Part shown: positions 32,766-39,765 of the stretch, piece by piece
Layout of the letters: each line of letters begins with the position of its first letter
Position numbering within the stretch: position 1 is the stretch's first letter
Source: Verrucomicrobiales bacterium
GTDB lineage: Bacteria > Verrucomicrobiota > Verrucomicrobiia > Verrucomicrobiales > DEV007
Length of the DNA: 54,746 nt
NCBI GenBank assembly: GCA_024638765.1
Contig: JAHEJT010000017.1
Coordinates: forward strand, 1-54,746
Direction of reading: 5' to 3'
Translations under genes and position numbers: made by a program
The notes under the pieces: generated by a model
Database searches by the model: none
What the model saw: the letters and a program-made list of their open reading frames with translations, nothing else
Told to the model about the DNA's origin: nothing

Positions 32766-34277
32766 CTAGCCGCTCCCAAGCTGCTTCGCGCGTGCCACGG
32801 CGCGCAGCAACCCCATCGCCTTGTTGACCGTTTCCTCGTACTCGCGCTCGGGCACCGAATCGGCGACCACGCCGGCCCCGGCCTGCACGTACACTTTTCC
32901 CCCTTTCAACACCGCGGTCCGCAGCGCGATGCAGGAATCCAGGTTCCCGTCATACCCGAAATATCCCACCGCCCCCGCGTAAGCGCAGCGCTTGCTCTTT
33001 TCGAGCTCGTTGATGATCTGCATGGCGCGCACCTTGGGCGAACCCGATACCGTCCCCGCCGGGAATGTCGCCCGCATCACGTCGTACGCGCTCTTGCCGG
33101 CGGCCAGTTTCCCGATCACGTCCGAGACGATGTGCATGACGTGACTGTATTTTTCGATGATCTCGAACTCCGTCACCTTTACGGAATCGTATTCCGCGAT
33201 CCTTCCCACGTCATTGCGCGCAAGATCCACCAGCATGACATGTTCCGCCAGTTCCTTGGGATCCGCCAGGAGATCCGCGGCCAGGGCCGCGTCTTCTTCG
33301 GGCGTCTTGCCTCTCCAGCGCGTCCCCGCGATGGGCCGGATCTCGACGTTGCCTCCGATGGCCCGGACATGCACCTCCGGGGAACTGCCCACCAGCGAAA
33401 AGTCCTCATCGAACTGCAGGCAGAACATGTAGGGAGACGGATTGACGTGCCGCAGCGCCCGGTAAAAGTCCAGAGGACTGCCGTTATAGTCCGCTTCGAA
33501 CCGCTGTGAAGGCACCACCTGGAAAATGTCGCCCGCGTAAATGTATTCCTTGGCCCGGCGCACCATGTCCTCGTATTCCGCCTGCGTCGTGTTGCTCACC
33601 GGCGGCGCCGGATCGGAGGCACCCGGCGGCTCGAAGGCATTGAGAGGTTTGACCTGGAGGGGACGTTCCAGGCGCGCGATGAGCGCATCGATTTTCTCGC
33701 GGCCCGCCGCGTAGGCTTCCTCCGGGTCCCCAAAATCGTCCAGGCACAGATTGGCCACCACCTGCATCTTGCGGTAGCGGTGATCGAAAATAATGAGAGT
33801 GTCCGTGAGCAGGAACACCATGTCGGGAATCCCCAGGTCGTCCGCCGGCGGGTCTCCCACCGTGGGCTCGAAAAAGCGGACCGCGTCGTAAGCCAGGTAT
33901 CCCACCGCCCCGCCGGCAAAAGGCAGCTCCGCGTTCGCCACCGGCACGAATTTCTCCATGAGCGTCTCGAGCTCGCGGAAAGGATCACCCTCCGCCTCGA
34001 AAACCCGGCTCTCACCATTCTCTTGCACCGTGACCTCGTTCCCCCTGCTCGAAAAAACCAGGCGCGGACCGCTCCCCAGAAACGAAAAGCGCCCGATCTC
34101 ATCGCTCTTCTCCGCCGACTCCAGCAGGAAGCAGGGGCCGTCGCCGCTGATTTTTTGAAAGGCGGACACGGGTGTCTCGTAATCCGCTGCCAGTTCCGTA
34201 AAGACCGAAACGAGGTTTCCCTCCATCGCACGACGCTGGAACTCCTCAAATTCAGGCTGCAAACGTGTCTTGCTCAT
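32766..34277 (-). CDS. trpE: Anthranilate synthase component I
   Basis: A 503-residue chorismate-using enzyme, first step of tryptophan synthesis. The start at MSKTRLQPEFEEF (34277) gives the usual length; the frame is open to 34364. Motifs: LESAEKSDEIGRFSFLG in the N-terminal tryptophan-binding domain, SNTTQAEYEDMVRRAKEYI, VVPSQRFEADY, RPIAGTRWRGKTPEED, LVDLARNDVGRI, HIVSDVIGKL and ATFPAGTVSGSPKVRAM. The LLES-type element early on suggests feedback inhibition by tryptophan. The gap to trpG (100 bases) contains low-complexity repeats. Its stop is followed after 8 bases by a GATTTTTTTTGACCGCAGAT tract like that at 17960. Confidence 0.93.
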   Translation of the reverse strand: MSKTRLQPEFEEFQRRAMEGNLVSVFTELAADYETPVSAFQKISGDGPCFLLESAEKSDEIGRFSFLGSGPRLVFSSRGNEVTVQENGESRVFEAEGDPFRELETLMEKFVPVANAELPFAGGAVGYLAYDAVRFFEPTVGDPPADDLGIPDMVFLLTDTLIIFDHRYRKMQVVANLCLDDFGDPEEAYAAGREKIDALIARLERPLQVKPLNAFEPPGASDPAPPVSNTTQAEYEDMVRRAKEYIYAGDIFQVVPSQRFEADYNGSPLDFYRALRHVNPSPYMFCLQFDEDFSLVGSSPEVHVRAIGGNVEIRPIAGTRWRGKTPEEDAALAADLLADPKELAEHVMLVDLARNDVGRIAEYDSVKVTEFEIIEKYSHVMHIVSDVIGKLAAGKSAYDVMRATFPAGTVSGSPKVRAMQIINELEKSKRCAYAGAVGYFGYDGNLDSCIALRTAVLKGGKVYVQAGAGVVADSVPEREYEETVNKAMGLLRAVARAKQLGSG

Positions 34278-34353
34278 TCCAGTCTTCGAATTCCTCGCCG
34301 GGAAAATCGCCGCACCGGCATCCGTTTGCAACCATCGATTCGTGCGAGCCAGA

Positions 34354-34405
34354 GTAGCCCTCACGCTCCGCGTGAGGAAAACGTCACGCGGAGCGTGACG
34401 GCTAC
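34354..34405. repeat. Palindromic repeat H adjoining the WalJ-like gene stop
   Basis: GTAGCCCTCACGCTCCGCGT then GAGGAAAACGTCACGCGGAG and CGTGACGGCTAC. The arms are inverted complements around GAAAAC. The downstream bases make GTAGGGTAGCC on the minus strand, and the TAG in it is the stop of the neighbouring hydrolase. Confidence 0.75.
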
Positions 34406-34406
34406 C

Positions 34407-35258
34407 CTACAACAGCGACCCCTGCTCTACCCCGGTATCCGGTGCTTCGGGCGCAAGCGCATCTGTGCCCGCACCCGCCCCCACGGAGATCCACGCGGTG
34501 GGATGCTGCTGGTGGGCGCAGGACACTTCAACCTCCGGGAACCCAGCCTCTCGCAGGCGCACCCGCACTGTCTCCATCGCCACTCCGGGATCATTGCAAT
34601 CCTGGCTGAGGTGACCCAGGATCACGTGACGCAGCGCTTCGCTGGCCGATTCCGCGATCATCTCCGCGGCCTGGTCGTTGGAAAGATGCCCGTGTCTCGA
34701 TAGAATTCGCTGCTTGGTCGGCCAGGGCCGCCGGGTGTCGTTCTGGAGCATGATCTCGTCGTAATTTGACTCCACGAACAGGGCGTTCACTGAGCGCAGA
34801 TGCGTCTTCACCAGGTTGGTGACATGGCCCACATCACTGACTACCCCGACCGCCCCCGTGGAATTACGGATGACAAATCCCAGGGGATCGACGGCGTCAT
34901 GCGGCACCGGGAAGGATTGCACCTCGAGGTCCGCAATGGTAAAGGCCTGTCCCGACTCAAAAATCCGCCACTCCATGGGAGCCCGGATGGAGTCCTGGAT
35001 GACCTCCCGCGTCATCGCCGTGCAATAGAGGGGGAGCCTCCGGGTGCGACAGAAGACGTCTATCCCCCGGGTGTGATCCCCGTGCTCATGGGTGATGAGA
35101 ATGCCGTCGAGCGCGCCGGGATCCACCCCCTGGGCTTCGAGCCGCCGCGTCATCTGACGGGCGCTCAACCCGGCGTCGACAAGCAGGGTCGTTTGTGCCG
35201 TGCGCGCAAGGGCGCAATTTCCTGAACTGCCGCTGCCAAGGACCGAGATTTCCAACAT
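34407..35258 (-). CDS. WalJ/YycJ-like MBL-fold metallohydrolase
   Basis: A 283-residue metallo-beta-lactamase-fold hydrolase, start at MLEISVLGSGSSGNC (35258; the frame is open 15 bases more). The metal site HxHxDH is ILITHEHGDHTRGIDVF; further ligands are in FPVPHDAVDPLGF, VVSDVGHVT (Asp) and VILGHLSQDCNDP. The N-terminal LGSGSSGN matches the YycJ group rather than RNase Z or glyoxalase II. YycJ proteins act as 5'-3' DNA exonucleases in mismatch repair in Firmicutes; whether that applies here is uncertain. The stop codon lies within repeat H. Confidence 0.87.
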   Translation of the reverse strand: MLEISVLGSGSSGNCALARTAQTTLLVDAGLSARQMTRRLEAQGVDPGALDGILITHEHGDHTRGIDVFCRTRRLPLYCTAMTREVIQDSIRAPMEWRIFESGQAFTIADLEVQSFPVPHDAVDPLGFVIRNSTGAVGVVSDVGHVTNLVKTHLRSVNALFVESNYDEIMLQNDTRRPWPTKQRILSRHGHLSNDQAAEMIAESASEALRHVILGHLSQDCNDPGVAMETVRVRLREAGFPEVEVSCAHQQHPTAWISVGAGAGTDALAPEAPDTGVEQGSLL

Positions 35259-35556
35259 TGAAATCCCCGACATTAAACCTCATGGCCGCACAATGAGCAA
35301 TTCAATTAGGCCGCGTCCCGAAAATAGTTACCTGGAAGATTGAAAAATCCCGGAAAATCCCGGTCGCCGCGGGCAGACCTCGATATCCACGCTCCAAGCC
35401 ACCTTTTCCTGGCAACCACTTTTGAGAGACAAGTCTCACTGCGGGATTGAAAAAAGCACCCCTTGAGGCACATTGGTGGGGGTTTGGGAGACCTCGACGG
35501 ACTCCCTGACGCACCACCGGCCGGATCCCCGGCCCGGCGGCATGCGCCCCGGCCAT
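35259..35556. promoter_or_regulatory. Divergent intergenic region upstream of the AsmA-like gene
   Basis: About 300 bases between the divergent hydrolase and AsmA-like genes. The frame of the AsmA-like gene is open to 35473, but this stretch has no protein features. No clear promoter was found. Confidence 0.35.
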
Positions 35557-38043
35557 ATGCGCATCCTCAAAAAGCTCACGCTGATCTTCACCCTCGTGCT
35601 CATTGCGGGAGCAGGCTGGGCCGCGGTCTATGCTTACGACAAGGGCTTCACCAAGAAATGGCGCCGCCTCGTCAACACCGAGTTCGAGAAGCGCGGAATC
35701 GAGGCCTCGATCGGCAAGCTGACTCTGGATCCCTTCCAGGGGCTCGTGGCCCGGGATGTCATGTTCTACCAGGACAAGAATCGACGCAAACTGCTCGCCG
35801 CCGTCAGTCGCATCATCCTGGACGTCGACTTCATCCGCCTCCTCGAAAAAGATTTTTTTCTCAACACCATCGATATCCGTAAGGCCAACGTCTCGCTTCC
35901 CATCGATCCCGAAGATCCGCGCAGCGATCGCCTCGTCATCCGGAATTTTGACGCCCGCATCCTGATGCCCGATGACCGCGTGGAAATCAGTCAGGCCACC
36001 GGAAATCTCCACGGAGTGCGCGTCGCCGTCCACGGCTATCTCTACAAACCCAGGCCCGTGGTGAGGGAGCCCGGCGACACTTCGCCCGAAGAGTCCCCTG
36101 AGCAAAAGGCCGCCAACCAACTCGAAATCGTCAAGGAAAGACGGCACCTCCTCCACCGCGCCGTCGTGGAACTGGATAAACTCGAATTCCCCGAAGAAAC
36201 TCCTCCGACGATCGATATCGAGCTCGCCGGAGACCTCGATGACCCCGCCAACCTGCGCGGCACCGCCCGCATCACCGCCACCGACCTGAAGCGAGGCAAC
36301 TTCCTATGCCGGGAGCTGGACGCCCGTATCGAACTGGCCCGGACCCGGCTCGCCGTCAAGGAGTTCACCATGAAAGACGAGAAGGGAGTGCTCCGCGCCC
36401 AATGCGAATACCAGTGGGGAAGCGACACCATTCCCCTGAAACTGGAGTCGGATCTGGATATCCACGCCCTCTTCGGCTCGTTCGTCAATAATCAGTCCCT
36501 CGGAGAAATCGTGTTTTATGATGCGCCGAAATTGAAAATGGAAGCGGACGTCCTTTTGCGCCCGGCGCCGGATCGACCCGGGCGACTCCCCATCCGTGCC
36601 GTGGGATCCTTTGAGAGCGACACTTTCGCCAGTCACGGGGTCATCTTCGACGGTTTCAAGGTCGATTTCGGCATCCGGGAAGACCGTTACTACTTCCGTA
36701 ACATCAGATTATCTCACAGCACGGGGAGCTTCGCCGCCAACGCCATCTACGGTCCCGGCGGCATCGAATACGAAGCGGATCTCAGAATGGATCCCTCCGT
36801 CTTCGCCACCTTCGCCAAGACTGAAGGCACGCGCAAATTCCTGGGGAAGGTCGATCTGGATGAAGAATCCAGCCTTTACTTCCGCGCGAAAGGCAGCGGT
36901 CCCAGTTTCGACATGTCCACGTGGCATAGCTTCGCCGAAATCGATGTCCGCGACTTTGAATTCAATGGGGTTCCCATCAAGCGATTCGAAACCGATGCCG
37001 AAATCAACCGGCGCGACCGCCGTTACACCAAGATCAAGATCACCCGGGATGAAGGCTCGGCCACCGTCGATCGCCTGGACTATAATATGGAGAGCAAGAT
37101 CAGCCGAATCCATGGCGCCCGGGGCAGGCTCCATCCCCCCGAGATCGCGCGCTGCTTCAGCGCCGGCATCGCCGATCACCTCACCCGCTACCGGTTCACG
37201 AGCCCCCCCGCCATCAGCCTTGCCGGCACCATCGATCCCAAAGGCAAAAAGGCCACCGATCTCGTGGTGAAAGTCTCCGCCGATAATCCCGTGGGCTACG
37301 ATTTCCTCGGTAAACCCCTTTCCATCGAAAACAGTGAGGCCAATCTCCATTTCAAGGGCGACAGCCTCTCCACCGCCCATATCCAGGGCAACCTCTTCGG
37401 AGGAAAGCTCAACACCGATTTCTCCATCGATAACCTCTCCTCCCGAAACAACTACGTCGCCAAGGTCGATGTGAAATCTGTCGCCTTCCACGATCTCGCC
37501 GCCCTTTATGGATACCACGAGGAAACAGAAGGCGAACTCACGGGCTATTTCAATTTCACAGGCGAAGGCAATGAGCGCGCCAACATCGACGGAAAGGGAG
37601 TGGGCATTATCGTGAACGGGGATGTCTTCGCGATTCCCGTGCTCGGCCCCCTCTCCAAGCTGATCAGCGGTGTGGTCTCCAAGTCGGGCGCCGGACACAG
37701 CATCGCCCGCGAAGCCAGCGCCAATATCACCATGAAAGACGGCATCATCGCCACCGACGATTTCGAAGCCCTCGCCCCCGGATTCCGGCTTCTGGGATCC
37801 GGCACCATCGATTGCGAGAACGATTCCATCGATTTCGACGCCCGGCTCAACGCCCGGGGGGCGCCCGGCCTCATCCTTCTCCCCGTCAGCAAACTCTTCG
37901 AATACACCTGTGCCGGATCCATTTCAAATCCCGTGTGGAAACCGAAAGTGCTCGCCGGTGCAAACCCCGCCGCGCGCGGCGACACCCCGGGCGGAAACCG
38001 GACCCCGCCCGTGCAAAACGCCGCCAGCCGCAAGCGACCGTAA
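35557..38043 (+). CDS. AsmA-like (DUF3971/YhdP group) envelope protein
   Basis: An 828-residue protein with a single N-terminal membrane anchor (KKLTLIFTLVLIAGAGWAAV, about residues 4-24) and a long beta-rich periplasmic part. The body has recurring GxLTLDPFQGLVARDVMF- and VFDGFKVDFGIREDRYYFRN-like segments. The C-terminal part matches the AsmA C-terminal pattern: FTGEGNERANIDGKGVGIIV, LGPLSKLISGV, TDDFEALAPGFRLLGSGTID. The final 40 residues are proline- and arginine-rich. AsmA-clan proteins form lipid-transfer bridges between the membranes. Start ATG 35557 is the closest to the anchor. The next gene starts two bases after its stop, so the two form a pair. Confidence 0.82.
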   Translation: MRILKKLTLIFTLVLIAGAGWAAVYAYDKGFTKKWRRLVNTEFEKRGIEASIGKLTLDPFQGLVARDVMFYQDKNRRKLLAAVSRIILDVDFIRLLEKDFFLNTIDIRKANVSLPIDPEDPRSDRLVIRNFDARILMPDDRVEISQATGNLHGVRVAVHGYLYKPRPVVREPGDTSPEESPEQKAANQLEIVKERRHLLHRAVVELDKLEFPEETPPTIDIELAGDLDDPANLRGTARITATDLKRGNFLCRELDARIELARTRLAVKEFTMKDEKGVLRAQCEYQWGSDTIPLKLESDLDIHALFGSFVNNQSLGEIVFYDAPKLKMEADVLLRPAPDRPGRLPIRAVGSFESDTFASHGVIFDGFKVDFGIREDRYYFRNIRLSHSTGSFAANAIYGPGGIEYEADLRMDPSVFATFAKTEGTRKFLGKVDLDEESSLYFRAKGSGPSFDMSTWHSFAEIDVRDFEFNGVPIKRFETDAEINRRDRRYTKIKITRDEGSATVDRLDYNMESKISRIHGARGRLHPPEIARCFSAGIADHLTRYRFTSPPAISLAGTIDPKGKKATDLVVKVSADNPVGYDFLGKPLSIENSEANLHFKGDSLSTAHIQGNLFGGKLNTDFSIDNLSSRNNYVAKVDVKSVAFHDLAALYGYHEETEGELTGYFNFTGEGNERANIDGKGVGIIVNGDVFAIPVLGPLSKLISGVVSKSGAGHSIAREASANITMKDGIIATDDFEALAPGFRLLGSGTIDCENDSIDFDARLNARGAPGLILLPVSKLFEYTCAGSISNPVWKPKVLAGANPAARGDTPGGNRTPPVQNAASRKRP

Positions 38044-38044
38044 T

Positions 38045-38899
38045 ATGCCGGAGAGATCCGTAAACACCGAAGCCGCACCGCTTCCGGAAGCGCCCGCCCC
38101 CGCGGGATCCCCGCCGACGTGCCCGCATCAATCGCGGACCCGCGTCGCCTGGATTCTCGCCGGGGCCGGCACCCTCTGCGTGCTGGCGTTTCTCGGCACC
38201 GCCCTCCTCGCATATTTCAAGACCGTGGACACCGTCGCCGGCGCCCTCGAACATATCGACGGGCTCGCCGCCCAGTTCGGCACCCAGAAAATCACCGAGA
38301 CCTTTCGCCTCCATCACCTCGAGGCCACCTCGACCAACGGCGCCATCCTCGAGGTCGCCACCGCGGACTCCCTGGAAACTTTCAGTCGCAGCACTTCCTT
38401 GAGCTTCTGGAGTGAGCGCATCTCCCTGGGCACGACCGTTTCTGAAATCCAGGTGCCGGTCGTCTACCGCTACCATCTGCGTCTCGATGACGATTGGACC
38501 CTCAGTTCCGAAGGCGACCACTGCATCGTCCGGGCTCCCGGGGTGCGGCCCTCCCTCCCCGTGGCCATCGATACCTCGCGGATGCGCAAGAAAACCCGCA
38601 GCGGCTGGGCCCGCTTCGACAAAGATCAGAATCTCGCGGAACTCGAGCGCAGCCTGACGCCGAAGCTCTCCGAAAGGGCGGCACAGAGCCTTTCGCAGAG
38701 GGAAATTCGCGAGGAATGCCGGGAATCCGTAGGCCATTTCGTGCGCGATTGGCTCCTGCGCGAAGGGCATTGGGAGCCGGGGCGTTTCACCCGCATCACC
38801 ATCCTCTTTCCCGGTGAAAAAATGCCGACCTCAACCCCCGGCTCCGAGGATACCGGCGGGGGCACCCTTCATTATCTGCGGGAAAAGGCCGGAATTTGA
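38045..38899 (+). CDS. Single-pass membrane protein with DUF4230-like domain
   Basis: A 284-residue protein starting at ATG 38045, one base after the upstream stop. A cytoplasmic proline-rich N-terminus of 34 residues precedes the membrane helix VAWILAGAGTLCVLAFLGTA. The extracytoplasmic region (EATSTNGAILEVATADSLET, SLSFWSERISLGTTVSEIQV, PVVYRYHLRLDDDW, RAPGVRPSLPVAIDTSRM) resembles the DUF4230 pattern. The C-terminal third is helical. Its tight linkage to the AsmA-like gene suggests a joint envelope role. The domain call is from memory of the pattern and is tentative. Confidence 0.7.
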   Translation: MPERSVNTEAAPLPEAPAPAGSPPTCPHQSRTRVAWILAGAGTLCVLAFLGTALLAYFKTVDTVAGALEHIDGLAAQFGTQKITETFRLHHLEATSTNGAILEVATADSLETFSRSTSLSFWSERISLGTTVSEIQVPVVYRYHLRLDDDWTLSSEGDHCIVRAPGVRPSLPVAIDTSRMRKKTRSGWARFDKDQNLAELERSLTPKLSERAAQSLSQREIREECRESVGHFVRDWLLREGHWEPGRFTRITILFPGEKMPTSTPGSEDTGGGTLHYLREKAGI

Positions 38900-39044
38900 C
38901 CCCCAGGAAGGGATCAACCCTGGATTCGGCCCGGGCCCGGAATGAATCATATTCACCGTTTTGAGTTGCAGGAAACGCACTTGGAAAGTATTTATTGACG
39001 TGCAGACCTTCAGCGCGTGAAGGCGGCTTGGATTTACTGGTTCT

Positions 39045-39431
39045 ATGTCTCTCTTCGACAATATCCGCATTACGCAACTCAACAAACCGGCGTGCCGTGA
39101 TCTCAACGGGAAGCTGTTCGAAATGCACCTGGAACTTTCCGCAGTGCCGCCTCCCGAGTGGTGTCGCTTTTTTCAGGAGGCCTGGGAGGAAACCTTCCAC
39201 CTCACCAACCGCAACGTCCAAATTCTCGATAAGGAAATTCTTATCCCCTCCACGCCGGACGAACTCGAGTCCCAGCATCTCTTCTATCTCAAGCGGTCCA
39301 CCCGGGCTGCCAACGATCTCTACGAGAATCTCCTCCAGCAGAGGCAAAAACGCTACGAGGATCAGATGGTCCTCCAGGAAGAACAGAAGAAGCGCCTCGA
39401 CGAGATCGAGACCCGCCTCGATTTCTCCTGA
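39045..39431 (+). CDS. Conserved-looking small cytoplasmic protein
   Basis: A 128-residue acidic protein: MSLFDNIRITQLNKPACRDL onwards. It has a compact N-terminal region with tryptophans (PEWCRFFQEAWEETFHLTN) and a C-terminal helix of about 45 residues rich in Gln, Lys and Glu (NLLQQRQKRYEDQMVLQEEQ). No signal peptide or known domain is recognised. The codon use is regular for the window, and a gene of this size is likely real. Confidence 0.65.
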   Translation: MSLFDNIRITQLNKPACRDLNGKLFEMHLELSAVPPPEWCRFFQEAWEETFHLTNRNVQILDKEILIPSTPDELESQHLFYLKRSTRAANDLYENLLQQRQKRYEDQMVLQEEQKKRLDEIETRLDFS

Positions 39432-39498
39432 CCAGCTTCTCTTGGCTTCTCCGGCCCGGCTCTCTCACCCGAGTGGAACCGCCTTTTTCCCGCGACCC

Positions 39499-39759
39499 AT
39501 GGTGCCGCGCGCCGCGTCGGCTCCGGGACCACCCCCGATCGCCACCCGGTGGGCGCTCCTCGCCGCCGGCCTCATGCTTTCCGCCTGCGCCTCGACGCCC
39601 GGAGATGGGCGGGACAAATCGCTGCGGGAGAACACCGTGGAAAAACGGATTCGCGAGCGCGAACTCAGCACCCAGGAATCCGCCGAGAAATACGGCGAAC
39701 TCGATACCGATGACAAAGTGATGCGCAGCGTTTTCAAGGGTGCGCCCATCAGCTTCTGA
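39499..39759 (+). CDS. Small lipoprotein
   Basis: An 86-residue protein beginning at ATG 39499. The hydrophobic stretch TRWALLAAGLMLSACAST carries a lipobox (LSAC), so the mature protein would be a lipoprotein of about 55 residues. The mature part is charged and helical (LRENTVEKRIRERELSTQES, KYGELDTDDKVMRSVF). No family is recognised. It is convergent with gyrA; only six bases separate the stop codons. Confidence 0.72.
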   Translation: MVPRAASAPGPPPIATRWALLAAGLMLSACASTPGDGRDKSLRENTVEKRIRERELSTQESAEKYGELDTDDKVMRSVFKGAPISF

Positions 39760-39765
39760 CCCCGC

